Assembly: GCA_011605865.1 (NCBI GenBank) | Contig: JAAOZI010000036.1 | Coordinates: 1 to 46,786, forward strand | DNA: 46,786 bases | Direction of reading: 5' to 3' | DNA from: Archaeoglobales archaeon | GTDB lineage: Archaea; Halobacteriota; Archaeoglobi; Archaeoglobales; Archaeoglobaceae | Shown here: piece after piece, positions 1-8,194 of the stretch | Position numbering within the stretch: position 1 is the first letter of the stretch | How the letters are laid out: each line of letters opens with the position of its first letter | Notes under the pieces: generated by a model | What the model saw: the letters and a program-made list of their open reading frames with translations, nothing else | The model's database searches: none | Told to the model about the DNA's origin: nothing | Translations under genes and position numbers: made by a program

Positions 1-177
1 AACATTGAGAAGAGGGCTTTAAGGTTGTTGGGCCTATCTGGGGGATCTCTGACCGCCCCGACTGCCCCACAGATGACAGATGTATTCCCGAACAGATGCG
101 GGGAACCGAACCGCCCTTTCAGGGCGGGGAGGAGGTCAGCAAAAGGCAAAGGGAAGGAGCATCTCCATGATATCTAA
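1..177 (+). mobile_element. TnpB C-terminal fragment and transposon right end (partial)
   Basis: Frame 1 is open from the window edge to a stop at 175-177. It reads like the extreme C-terminus of a TnpB (IS200/IS605 or IS607 type), with the tail PQMTDVFPNRCGE. The same tail recurs at 39070-39165 (PQMTDVNPNRCGE). After it comes a hairpin (GCCCT-TTC-AGGGC, about 112-124) followed by GGGGAGGAGGTCAG, ending at 139. Very similar hairpin-plus-tail sequences occur at 18318-18356 and 44215-44250, so 139 is taken as the element boundary. In TnpB systems this zone also encodes the 3' part of the guide (omega) RNA. Downstream of 139 the sequence is trpB2. The rest of the element lies outside the window. 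Confidence 0.75.
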
Positions 178-1176
178 GGCCCCCAGCATGAATCGGTGGG
201 GGAATGAACTCGTGACCAAGAGTGTACATTAAAAGCAGGGGGGTAAGCTTTGCGGTGTCTCCATAATCATATCTATATTCTCCGGCTGTAAGCGTTGGAC
301 AGGCCTTCGGCTCTACGGCTATAAGTTCCATCTCTCCCTTCATCGCATCTCTGACAAAGGGATAGCAAAAGCCAGCAAAGTTGCTACCGCCACCGACACA
401 ACCTATCATCATATCAGGCTTCAGGTCAAGAAGTTCCATCTGTTTTTTAACTTCAAGTCCTACGACTGTTTGATGGAGCAGAACATGGTTTAAAACGCTT
501 CCGAGACTATATTTCGCATTTTCGTTTTTTATAGCAGTTTCAACGGCTTCGCTTATCGCAATACCCAGACTTCCGGGGCAGTCCGGATCTTTTTCTAGGA
601 TTCTTCTTCCACTCTCAGTCATTTTGCTTGGGGAGGGTATTACTTCTGCGTTCCAGGTTTCCATGAGAATTCTTCGATAAGGTTTCTGCTCGTAGCTGGC
701 TTTAACCATAAAAACTCTGCATTTCAATCCGAATAAGTTCGTCGCGAATGCTAAAGCGCTCCCCACTGTCCAGCTCCAGTTTCTGTGGTTAGCATTTCAA
801 CCCCTTCCTTCATGTTGTAGTAAGCTTGCGCGATGGCGGTATTTGGTTTATGACTGCCGGGTGGGCTAACACCTTTGTATTTGTAAAATATTTTCGCAGT
901 TGTTTTGAGTGCCTTTTCAAGCCTTTCAGCCCTGATAAACGGAGTTGGACGGTATAGCCTATAAACTTCGAGGACTTCCTCGGGAATTCTGATCCACCTG
1001 TTCTCGCTCACTTCTTGGGCAATAAGAGCTTTTGGAAAAATAGGTTCAAGTTCCTCAGGTTTTACAGGTTCCATGGTGGCTGGATTTAATGGTGGAGCTA
1101 ACTTTTCTGGTAAGTCGGGTACTATGTTGTACCAACGCCTTGGAATGTATTCTGCATCTAGGATGTATCTGGTCAT
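119..1176 (-). pseudogene. trpB2: Tryptophan synthase beta chain 2 (TrpB2), frameshifted and truncated by a transposon
   Basis: TrpB2 is a PLP enzyme that condenses indole with serine to make tryptophan. The N-terminal part (751-1176, 141 residues from an ATG) holds the PLP-lysine motif GSHKPN and ends [11 protein letters not shown]-stop. The second part (140-766) resumes as GSALAFA and holds the phosphate loop GCVGGGSN and the late motif [13 protein letters not shown]. One base is missing in the G run near 761-764, since TGG GGN AGC would restore the frame. The C-terminus is cut at the transposon end: after SLCLLL it reads through the element as TSSPP-stop. About 85 C-terminal residues of the usual ~430 are absent. 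The truncation is seen directly. The frameshift could be a sequencing error. A TATA-like CTATATATAAGC lies at 1195-1206. Confidence 0.85.
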
Positions 1177-1183
1177 GCATAAT

Positions 1184-1206
1184 GGGAATTATCCCTATAT
1201 ATAAGC
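1184..1206 (-). promoter_or_regulatory. trpB2 promoter with small palindrome
   Basis: The minus strand carries a TATA-like stretch at 1195-1206. A palindrome, GGGAATTATCCC (1184-1195), lies immediately downstream of it and just upstream of the trpB2 ATG. Overlap of the palindrome with the expected transcription start would suit an operator, but nothing names the regulator. Confidence 0.35.
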
Positions 1207-1255
1207 TTTTTCCTTTTTGATGTGCACAGAATGTTTATGAAAAACCGCGAAACTT

Positions 1256-1291
1256 TCTTATAAAAAGGATTAGTTTCTATGATGAGGTGAG
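1256..1291 (+). promoter_or_regulatory. Superoxide reductase promoter and ribosome binding site
   Basis: The TATA-like CTTATAAAAAGG is at about 1256-1267. A strong GAGGTGAG Shine-Dalgarno at 1284-1291 sits four bases before ATG 1296. This decides the start at 1296 rather than the in-frame GTG at 1287, which lies inside the Shine-Dalgarno. Confidence 0.5.
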
Positions 1292-1295
1292 AAAA

Positions 1296-1670
1296 ATGAA
1301 AAAGTTTTCGGAACTCCTTTACAGTCCCGAAGTCGAAGACAAATTAGCTATCTCGAAAAGGGAGAGTCATACGCCAAGAATTGAGGCACCAAAAGAAGTA
1401 AAGGCAGGAGAGCCTTTCACCGTCAGGGTATATGTTCAGGGCCATCCAAACACCGTTCAGCATTCCTTTAGGTGGTTTGAGCTTTACTTTTACGAGGAAG
1501 GTCGAGAATTCAATCCAATTTTCATTGCAAGAGCAGGTTTAACACCTGAAATTTCCGAACAGGAGGCGAGCTTCAAGATTAAGCTGAACAAGAGCGGCAT
1601 TCTTTATGCTTTGGCTTACTGTAATCTGCACGGAGTTTGGGAGAATAGGGTCGAAATTAAAGTTGTCTGA
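1296..1670 (+). CDS. sor: Superoxide reductase (neelaredoxin/desulfoferrodoxin domain) lacking the usual catalytic Lys
   Basis: This 124-residue cytoplasmic protein matches the superoxide reductase iron-binding domain, which reduces superoxide to hydrogen peroxide with electrons from rubredoxin-like carriers. All five expected iron ligands are visible: His25 (ESHTP), His50 (HPNT), His56 (VQH), Cys109 and His112 (YCNLHGVWEN). The lid glutamate is Glu23. In typical enzymes the lid motif is E-K-H-x-P, but here it is E-S-H-T-P, so Ser24 replaces the catalytic lysine. Lysine-less enzymes are known from Ignicoccus and Nanoarchaeum. The protein is a short, single-domain form with no N-terminal rubredoxin-like (desulforedoxin) domain. 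It is divergent from trpB2 and probably monocistronic. Confidence 0.88.
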   Translation: MKKFSELLYSPEVEDKLAISKRESHTPRIEAPKEVKAGEPFTVRVYVQGHPNTVQHSFRWFELYFYEEGREFNPIFIARAGLTPEISEQEASFKIKLNKSGILYALAYCNLHGVWENRVEIKVV

Positions 1671-1940
1671 CCTCTAGAAAAACCAGAGCTTTGAGTTCCG
1701 GAAGCAAACCTCTTAAATATTTTTAATAAAATTTTGAAGAGAGATAGGGAATTTGCGAATAGTCCGAGGTTAATGGGATCTGCAGAACAGAGAGCTTTGA
1801 ATTCAAACCGGCAGATGAGGCCGAAAGCATAAAAGCTCAGCTTAACATCGGAGCTACTAATTTTAGCCATAGAACTTACTACTCAGATTTTTAGAATGAA
1901 CGATTCAAAAGACTTAAATTTCTCCTGAAGAATAGATTTC
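1671..1940. other. Intergenic stretch with a possible TnpB-tail relic
   Basis: This is a 270-base gap with no convincing gene. At about 1741-1830 the plus strand reads GSAEQRALNSNRQMRPKA before a stop. The stretch GGCAGATGAGGCCGAAAGC resembles AGCAGATGAGGCTGGAGGC in the TnpB relic at 18285-18305, so an old transposon tail is possible. An A/T-rich promoter-like segment (GACTTAAATTTCTCC, about 1911-1925) precedes the GTPase gene. Confidence 0.3.
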
Positions 1941-3509
1941 GTGGAAAAATTGGAAAAACTGGTTGAAAGGGGAGAAGGAGAAAATGTAGAATTTAAGGAG
2001 TACCTCACTTCTTATCATCTCAAGGAAAACAGGCTTAGGCAGCTTGCCTGTCAGATGAATCACCGTGTTATAATGGGAAAGGGGAAAGCTTATTACGTTA
2101 TCGGAGTCTCCGATTCAGGAGAAGTTAAGGGAATAAACGAGGAGAAGTTTTTTGAAACTCTGGAAGTTCTGAGAAGAATAGCAAATGAGATCGAAGCCGA
2201 AGTTACGAACGTTGAGAAATATGGAATAAACGGGGGCTATGTAGGGATAGTTGAAATAACAAAAGTTAATGCAAAAGAGCACGTAATGATCGGCACTGCC
2301 GGACATGTTGATCATGGAAAATCAACGCTAGTTGGATGTCTTATTACAGGGATGCCGGATGATGGCGATGGAGCTACAAGGATCTTTTTGGATGTACTTA
2401 AGCACGAGATAGAGAGAGGATTGAGCGCTGAGCTTAGCTTTGCGGTTTTGGGTTTTAAAGATGGAAAAATTGTTAGGCTTAAGAATCCGATGAGCAAGGA
2501 AGAGAAGGCGAGAGTTGTAGAGAAGTCGGATAAGATAATAAGTTTTGTAGATACAGTCGGTCACGAGCCTTGGCTTAGGACTACAATTCGGGGCCTTTTG
2601 GGACAAAAAATAGACTACGGGTTGCTTGTAGTAGCTGCTAACGATGGAGTTACGAGAACTACCAGAGAACATTTGGGCATTCTTCTTGCAATGGATATAC
2701 CTGTAATCGTTGCGATTACTAAAATAGATATGGTATCAGTCGAGGGAGTTGGGGAAGTTGTATCGCAGGTATCCAACTTGCTGAAAACGGTTGGGAGGAT
2801 TCCGATCATTTTAAGGGATAAAAATGATGCGATAAGAGTTTCAAAGATAGTTTCAGAGAATAGGTTTGTTGTGCCAGTTATTAGAACTTCTGCAATAACT
2901 TTGGAGGGCTATGAGATACTTGAGGAGTTACTCTACAGGCTTCCGAAGAGATACAGCGGTGAAAAGGAATTTCTTATGTACATAGATAAAATTTATAGGG
3001 TTACAGGAGTTGGGGTAGTTGTAAGCGGGAGCGTTAAATCCGGTGAGCTAAGAGAGGGCGAAGACGTTTATATAGGCCCATTCGATGACGGGAGCTTCAA
3101 AGTGGCTAAGGTTATGAGCATAGAGATGCATCATTACAGGATAAGCAAGACTAGGCCCGGAGATATAGTGGGTATAGCTTTGAAAGGGGTTAGATACGAG
3201 GACATAAGAAGAGGAATGGTTCTGAGCAGGAGTCTACCAAGGGCTGTTAAGGAATTCGAGGCTGAAGTCTATGTTTTTACCCATCCAACTCTAATAAAGC
3301 CTGGCTATGAACCAGTTTTGCATGTAGAAACGATTGCTGAGACCGTGATTTTTAGGAGTATTTCGAAGGGATACCTGAAGGCTGGGGACAGGGATAAAGT
3401 CAGAATAAGGTTCAAATATCACCCTCAGTGCGTCTTTGAGGGACAAAAATTCATTTTCCGCGAGGGCAGGAGTAAGGGGATGGGGGAGATACTGAAGGTG
3501 CTTGATTAG
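1941..3509 (+). CDS. GTPBP1-like translational GTPase with N-terminal AlbA_2/Schlafen-like domain
   Basis: This is a 522-residue protein starting at GTG 1941. Residues 10-105 look like an AlbA_2 (Schlafen-type, divergent AAA_4) domain, with GENVEFKEYL and then YYVIGVSDSGEVKGI. Residues 117-270 form an EF-Tu-like G domain: G1 GHVDHGKS (121-128), G3 DTVGH (204-208), G4 TKID (260-263). Two beta-barrel domains follow (about 330-522). This is the architecture of archaeal relatives of eukaryotic GTPBP1/GTPBP2, which act in ribosome rescue and mRNA turnover. The function here is inferred from that family. It is followed 36 bases later by nikR on the same strand, with its own A/T-rich promoter-like gap. 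Confidence 0.82.
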   Translation: MEKLEKLVERGEGENVEFKEYLTSYHLKENRLRQLACQMNHRVIMGKGKAYYVIGVSDSGEVKGINEEKFFETLEVLRRIANEIEAEVTNVEKYGINGGYVGIVEITKVNAKEHVMIGTAGHVDHGKSTLVGCLITGMPDDGDGATRIFLDVLKHEIERGLSAELSFAVLGFKDGKIVRLKNPMSKEEKARVVEKSDKIISFVDTVGHEPWLRTTIRGLLGQKIDYGLLVVAANDGVTRTTREHLGILLAMDIPVIVAITKIDMVSVEGVGEVVSQVSNLLKTVGRIPIILRDKNDAIRVSKIVSENRFVVPVIRTSAITLEGYEILEELLYRLPKRYSGEKEFLMYIDKIYRVTGVGVVVSGSVKSGELREGEDVYIGPFDDGSFKVAKVMSIEMHHYRISKTRPGDIVGIALKGVRYEDIRRGMVLSRSLPRAVKEFEAEVYVFTHPTLIKPGYEPVLHVETIAETVIFRSISKGYLKAGDRDKVRIRFKYHPQCVFEGQKFIFREGRSKGMGEILKVLD

Positions 3510-3545
3510 AGATATATTTTTATAATTAAACGAATCTTAACTTTC

Positions 3546-3965
3546 ATGGAAGAAGGAATAACGAGAATTGGTGTTAGTTTGCCAAAAAATCTGTTAGATG
3601 AGTTTGATGCAATAATAAAAGTTCGTGGTTATTCTTCGAGGAGTGAAGCAATAAGAGATGCCATAAGAAATTACATAACAGAATACAAATGGTTGGAGAG
3701 CGAGAAAGGGGAGGTTGTGGGGGTAATAGTTGTTCTTTTCGACCATACGGTTCGAGGTGTTAGCGACGCCCTGATATCTATTCAGCATGCCTTTGCCAAT
3801 ATAATATCCTCGGATATGCACATACATCTTAGCGAGGATCAGTGTTTGGAAGTTATAGTTGTTAGGGGAGATATGGAGGAGATAAAGAAGTTAGTTGATA
3901 GAATTTCTGCAACCCGTGGAGTGCTTAGCCACAAAGTTATAACTGCGCAGAAAAAAGTTCAGTGA
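3546..3965 (+). CDS. nikR: NikR-family nickel-responsive regulator
   Basis: A 139-residue repressor. Residues 1-50 form a ribbon-helix-helix DNA-binding domain ([15 protein letters not shown], then [15 protein letters not shown]). Residues 55-135 form the ACT-like metal-sensing domain. The four square-planar nickel ligands of the family are all present: His81 (IQH), His92 and His94 (MHIH) and Cys100 (EDQC), so the protein should bind Ni(II). No nickel transporter or nickel enzyme gene lies next to it, so the target is not shown by context. The ATG start follows a gap containing TATATTTTTATAATTAAACG (about 3511-3530). Confidence 0.9.
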   Translation: MEEGITRIGVSLPKNLLDEFDAIIKVRGYSSRSEAIRDAIRNYITEYKWLESEKGEVVGVIVVLFDHTVRGVSDALISIQHAFANIISSDMHIHLSEDQCLEVIVVRGDMEEIKKLVDRISATRGVLSHKVITAQKKVQ

Positions 3966-3982
3966 GGCTTTTTAAAAGATTT

Positions 3983-4976
3983 TTAGTAAACAAAAGCATC
4001 TACAACAACATGAACAACCCCTGGAGCGTAGTTTTTGACCCTCCTGATATTTAGAATCTTGCATTCTTTTCCAAGTTCGCGACACATCTTTTCAACCCTA
4101 AATACCGGTCGCCAAAGTATCTTTTCGGGAACAGATTCGTGGTAGTGGATCACCCCTCGCTTTTCGAGCGCTCTTATTGCTGCTGGAAGGAATTCTGCGC
4201 AAAATAAATGACCCATTACAACTCTGTCAGCGATGGCTTCAGGAGTTATGAACATCGAGTCTCCGAGGATTGGTATCAGATTTTTGGTATTGTTAAGTTT
4301 TTTATTATATAGCAAATATTTAAAAGCTTCTGGGTTAATCTCTATGGAATAAACTTTCTCAGCCCTTTTTGCACACGGAATCGAGAAATATCCAATTCCC
4401 GCAAACATGTCAACAACTATCTCTTCATTACACTCTCTGGCAATTCTTTGTCTTTCATATTGATTTCCAAGGCTGAACATAACTTTGGTGACATCGAGCT
4501 TGAAAAGGCATCCGTTCTCTACATGGATTGTCTCGCTTCCTTTTCCAGCCAAAAGCTCCATATTTGGTTTTCTGATCATTCCTTCCTTACTTCTCTCTCT
4601 CCATACTGCTTTTATTCTTTTGTTCAATTCCAAGATTGTTTCGCCAATTTTTTTACCGAATTCGGCAATTTCATCACCGAACTTTACTATGGCTATATCC
4701 CCTATTACTTTGTAGCCTCTAGGGGCGAAACAAATTTTCTCTTTTGGTATGAATTCCGATATTTTTTCGAAAAAAATCCCTCTTGGAACTCCAGATAGGA
4801 TCTTTTTGCTTTACAATCTCAAATCCAATGAAATTATCTTCATAGCCGTCTAAGATCGGAATTTCCACGAATTCGCCATCAAATTTAATAAGCCTATTTT
4901 TATCTTTTGCACCAATTTTTTCTGCAAATTTTCGAACATCTTCAGCCATTTCTTTCCTAACTCTTACGGCCTTCAT
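3983..4976 (-). CDS. taw2: tRNA wybutosine enzyme Taw2 (Trm5 family), with a +1 frameshift in the assembly
   Basis: This SAM-dependent enzyme modifies tRNA-Phe guanosine-37 in the wyosine pathway. The N-terminal segment (from ATG 4976) reads MKAVRVRKEMAEDVRKF. The protein continues in another frame through GYKVIGDIAIVKF, ELNKRIKAVWRERSKEG, the Rossmann motif VVDMFAGIGYFSIP and the tail GVIHYHE. Taw2-type proteins carry HYHE and lack the NPP/NLP loop of true Trm5, so Taw2 is preferred over Trm5. One extra A in an A5 run near 4806-4812 breaks the frame. With four As it reads KQKILSGVPRGIFFEKI continuously, about 331 residues, the normal length. The start overlaps the NMD3 stop as ATGA. Confidence 0.8.
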
Positions 4977-5935
4977 ATGTCCTTAGGAAACGCGTAGACT
5001 TTTCTCTCAAATTCGAATATGAGGACTTCTCTGCCAATTTCCGCACCGTAGGGTTTTGGAACTTGGAAAAGTCTCCCAGAAGAATCCATCACCTCTGCAA
5101 CGTGTTCATCTAGGTTTGTAATTATCCCCCATGCCATGGAATCCCTCTTTGCAATCATCTTTGAATCTTCGATGTTCATACTTTTGCCCGAAAGAATTTC
5201 GATTCCCTTTTGCAGTCTGGCATTCTTTACTACGCATATTTTTCCATCTTTAAGAACCACATCGCTTTCCTCAGCTTCTGAAAGTCTCACAAGATATGTG
5301 AACCTATAAACATCTCTTCCGTCGATTCTAGTGTGCAGTTTTCGGGTGGTTAAAACGCTACCTCCAAGCTCGTTTGCAACTTTTCGGGAGAATTTTTCTC
5401 CAATCTTTTTGCTTCCAAAGTAAAAATCCAGTCCAGATTCCTTTTCCTCTATTTTTAAAACGAAATCCTTTTCTCCAGAAGTTAATTCAACTACTTCTTG
5501 TGCAATTTTGTTTATTATTCTGATTTCTTCTTCTCTCAGCCCCCTTCCCTTTGCCCTTATCTGCACGATAGCCTCATAGTAACCACCGCTCTCTCTCGAG
5601 CATCTTGGACAGGCAATTCTGTGAATCTTGTAGGACAAGGGGGCGCTAACGCTTACATTTTCTCCATATATCTCTCCGGAGAATAGGATTGTGTTACCAG
5701 CAATTTCTATTTTTTCAATATTAAAATCAGGGAAAACCCGAACTTCCTCGAGAACTCTCTCTTCAATTGCTTTTTTCAGATCTAACTTTATCCAACCTTT
5801 ACGCGTTTTAACGTTTCCGCATCTGCTACAAATTTCCAATTCAAATTTCTGGAGACTTATTAAGCTATTCCTTTCGGAAAAACATTTTCCGCATATCTTA
5901 TATTTGCTCTCCTTTCCGCAGACTATACATCCCAC
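4973..5935 (-). CDS. NMD3 family 60S/50S subunit maturation protein
   Basis: This is an archaeal homologue of eukaryotic NMD3, the large-subunit export adaptor. In archaea its role is presumed to be in ribosome assembly or quality control. The N-terminus has zinc-binding pairs CIVCG, CGKC and CSRCG, and a further CPRC follows near residue 110. The C-terminal part is beta-rich. I prefer GTG 5935, two residues before the first Cys pair. A TTG at 5974 would add 13 residues and fits a leaderless transcript from the A/T-rich stretch at 5980-6005. The stop overlaps the taw2 start by four bases, so the two RNA-related genes form an operon. Confidence 0.8.
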   Translation of the reverse strand: MGCIVCGKESKYKICGKCFSERNSLISLQKFELEICSRCGNVKTRKGWIKLDLKKAIEERVLEEVRVFPDFNIEKIEIAGNTILFSGEIYGENVSVSAPLSYKIHRIACPRCSRESGGYYEAIVQIRAKGRGLREEEIRIINKIAQEVVELTSGEKDFVLKIEEKESGLDFYFGSKKIGEKFSRKVANELGGSVLTTRKLHTRIDGRDVYRFTYLVRLSEAEESDVVLKDGKICVVKNARLQKGIEILSGKSMNIEDSKMIAKRDSMAWGIITNLDEHVAEVMDSSGRLFQVPKPYGAEIGREVLIFEFERKVYAFPKDI

Positions 5936-6001
5936 GAAAATAGTTTGTCTTCTGATAATAAACTTACTCCACAAAATTAATTTTAATAAAAAATTTAAAA
6001 A

Positions 6002-7627
6002 TTATTTTCCAAATTGCTCCGCAATTTGTTTGCGTATTACCTTCTTGTCTATCTTTCCAACGCTTGTCTTTGGAAGCTCTTTGACTACAATAAATCTATC
6101 AGGTACAGCCCATTTTGTTATTGTACCTTTTTCGACGTACTGCATCAGATACTGTCTCATTTCATTCTCGCTGATCTCGGTTCCCGGCATTGGAACTAAA
6201 ACTGCCACTGGTCTTTCTCCCCATTTCTCATGCGGAACGCCAACTACCGCGACTTCTCTAACCTTTGGATGCAGACTTAGGAGGTTTTCTAGTGTGAGAG
6301 ACGATATCCATTCTCCTCCGCTCTTTATAACATCTTTTAACCTATCAACAATTGTCACGTAGCCTTCGCTGTCAACTACTGCCAGATCGCCGGTGTGCAA
6401 CCACTTACCCTCCCAAAGCTCCTGCGTTTTCTGGGGATCTTTGAGGTAGCTGTCTGTTAGCCATGGAGCTCTAACAACTATTTCTCCCATATCTCTTTCA
6501 TTTGGTTCCACGTCTTTCATGCCATCCTTTACAACCCTGACATATACCAGAGGGAAGGGGATTCCGGTTTTAACGGAGAGCTTTACTTTTTCATCTTCCG
6601 GCAGGTCTAGGAGATGGGGTTTGAAGAATGCTCCAGTTAAGGCCGGGCAAGTTTCGCTCATCCCGTATGCGGCCATGGTGTATATTCCTTTCTCGCGCGC
6701 TCTTTTTGCAAGTCCTTCAGGCAGCTTTGATCCACCTATCAATACTTTCCAGCCCTGGAATTTCAGCCCTTCCGGCATGTTGTCTACAATCATTTGCAGG
6801 ATTGTTGGGACGCAGTGTGAGTAAGTAACGCCTTCCGTTAAAACTAGCTTCGCTATCATCATCGGCTCGTATCTGCCAGGATAAACGTGCTTGTAGCCCA
6901 TAAGCCACATCATGTATGGAATTCCCCATGCATGGACGTGAAACATCGGAGTTAGCGGCATATAGACTTCCTTATCTCCCGTAAGTCTAAGTGGGGAGCG
7001 ATAGCCTGACATCGCTATGCATCCGCAGAGCGTATGAAGAACAAGCTTCCTGTGAGTGAACCAAACTCCTTTCGGTCGACCGGTGGTGCCTGTGGTATAG
7101 CTGAGAGTAGCCATAGTATTCTCATCAAAATCCGGAAATTCGTACGTGCTCTTTTCTTTCCTTAGCATATCCTCGTATTCGATGTCTGTAAGCTTAGTTT
7201 CCGGCATTGCATCGTCTGTCATGACTACGTAGTGCCGAACAGTTTCCAGTTTATCCGCTATTTTTTCCATTAGAGGAACAAAGTCTTTGTAAACTAGAAC
7301 TACTTCATCTTCAGCATGCTGCATCGTATACAGAATGTCTTCAGGGCTGAGTCTGACATTCACCGTGTGTAAAACTGCACCCATCATCGGGATGGCGAAA
7401 TAGCATTCGAGATATCTGTGTGAATCATATTCCAAAACAGCTACGCGAGTTCCTTTTTTAACTCCAAGCTTTTCCAAGGCATTTGCAAGTTTGTGAACCC
7501 TTTTATAGAGATCGCTGTATGTATAGCGGTGTATGTCTCTGTATACTATTTCCTGTTTCGGAGCGTAGCGATGTCCGCTCTCAAATATGTGTTTTATCAA
7601 AAGCTGATAATCATACGCTTCGCTCAT
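6002..7627 (-). CDS. AMP-forming acyl-CoA synthetase
   Basis: This 541-residue member of the adenylate-forming (ANL) family activates a carboxylic acid to acyl-AMP and then acyl-CoA. Visible core motifs are the phosphate-binding loop TTGTTGRPKG, AAYGMSETCPA, GKWLHTGD, VDRLKDVIKSGGEW and the catalytic-lysine region LPKTSVGKIDKK near the C-terminus. The substrate cannot be read from sequence, but length and motif wording fit medium/long-chain fatty acyl-CoA synthetases, which Archaeoglobales carry in many copies. I use ATG 7627 (MSEAYDYQ). The reading frame stays open 29 codons upstream, but that extension is low-complexity and lies in the divergent promoter region shared with the gene at 7724. 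Confidence 0.85.
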   Translation of the reverse strand: MSEAYDYQLLIKHIFESGHRYAPKQEIVYRDIHRYTYSDLYKRVHKLANALEKLGVKKGTRVAVLEYDSHRYLECYFAIPMMGAVLHTVNVRLSPEDILYTMQHAEDEVVLVYKDFVPLMEKIADKLETVRHYVVMTDDAMPETKLTDIEYEDMLRKEKSTYEFPDFDENTMATLSYTTGTTGRPKGVWFTHRKLVLHTLCGCIAMSGYRSPLRLTGDKEVYMPLTPMFHVHAWGIPYMMWLMGYKHVYPGRYEPMMIAKLVLTEGVTYSHCVPTILQMIVDNMPEGLKFQGWKVLIGGSKLPEGLAKRAREKGIYTMAAYGMSETCPALTGAFFKPHLLDLPEDEKVKLSVKTGIPFPLVYVRVVKDGMKDVEPNERDMGEIVVRAPWLTDSYLKDPQKTQELWEGKWLHTGDLAVVDSEGYVTIVDRLKDVIKSGGEWISSLTLENLLSLHPKVREVAVVGVPHEKWGERPVAVLVPMPGTEISENEMRQYLMQYVEKGTITKWAVPDRFIVVKELPKTSVGKIDKKVIRKQIAEQFGK

Positions 7628-7723
7628 GTTTCTCTGATCAGATTGAATTTTAAAAATTTTTCTAGTTTTTGTGATCCGGAATAGTTGTGAAAGATATTTA
7701 TTGCTTAAGGGCATCTCTTCCCA

Positions 7724-8194
7724 ATGCCCTTAACACCGATGGACATTTACAAGTTGTTACCCAAAACGAATTGTAAGAAATGTGGTGAACAAACCTGCAT
7801 GAGCTTCGCTTTTAAGCTGCTTAACAGAGAGAAAAAGCTTGAGGACTGTAGACCGCTTTTTGAGGAGAAAAAATATGAAGTTCAGTTAAAAAAACTTAAG
7901 GAGATCCTTAAGCCTCTAGAGAAGGCCACAGAGACAGGTTTGATAGTTAACAGTGATAAATGCAATGGCTGCGGTAATTGTATTGTCGTTTGCCCCGTCC
8001 ATGTTGAAAAGGATCCACAAGGAGCCGGAAGTGGAAGAGGCCCAACGATATCGGATCCGATTTACAGGATAGAAAACGGAAAACTTGTAATTAAAAACAT
8101 GCATGCTTGCAGGAGATACGGAAAGAGCAGAATTCTCTGTGTTGTTTGCAGGGAAAACTGTCCGACAGATGCGATAAGTTTCTTGGAGGGATGA
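7724..8194 (+). CDS. Iron-sulfur protein of the formylmethanofuran dehydrogenase cluster (FwdG-like)
   Basis: A 156-residue protein. Residues 10-50 hold a CdhE/RnfB-type four-cysteine domain (Cys17, Cys20, Cys25, Cys42). Two ferredoxin clusters follow: Cys80-x2-Cys83-x2-Cys86-x3-Cys90-Pro, and Cys139-x2-Cys142-x3-Cys146-Pro, the second apparently also using Cys129. It should pass electrons to or from FwdB. The overlap with fwdB is ATGA, so the two are translationally coupled. The four-cysteine N-terminal domain is not part of a classical FwdG or FwdF, so the subunit letter is uncertain. A promoter-like AAGATATTTATTGC lies about 25 bases upstream. Confidence 0.75.
   Translation: MPLTPMDIYKLLPKTNCKKCGEQTCMSFAFKLLNREKKLEDCRPLFEEKKYEVQLKKLKEILKPLEKATETGLIVNSDKCNGCGNCIVVCPVHVEKDPQGAGSGRGPTISDPIYRIENGKLVIKNMHACRRYGKSRILCVVCRENCPTDAISFLEG

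Noticed and set aside
4806-4812. Programmed frameshifting in taw2
   Set aside because: There is no slippery heptamer with a downstream structure that I can see, and two other homopolymer shifts in the window make assembly error the simpler reading.
8107-8190. 28-codon upstream extension of fwdB
   Set aside because: It lies inside the preceding iron-sulfur gene; GGAGGG and the ATGA overlap fix the start at 8191.
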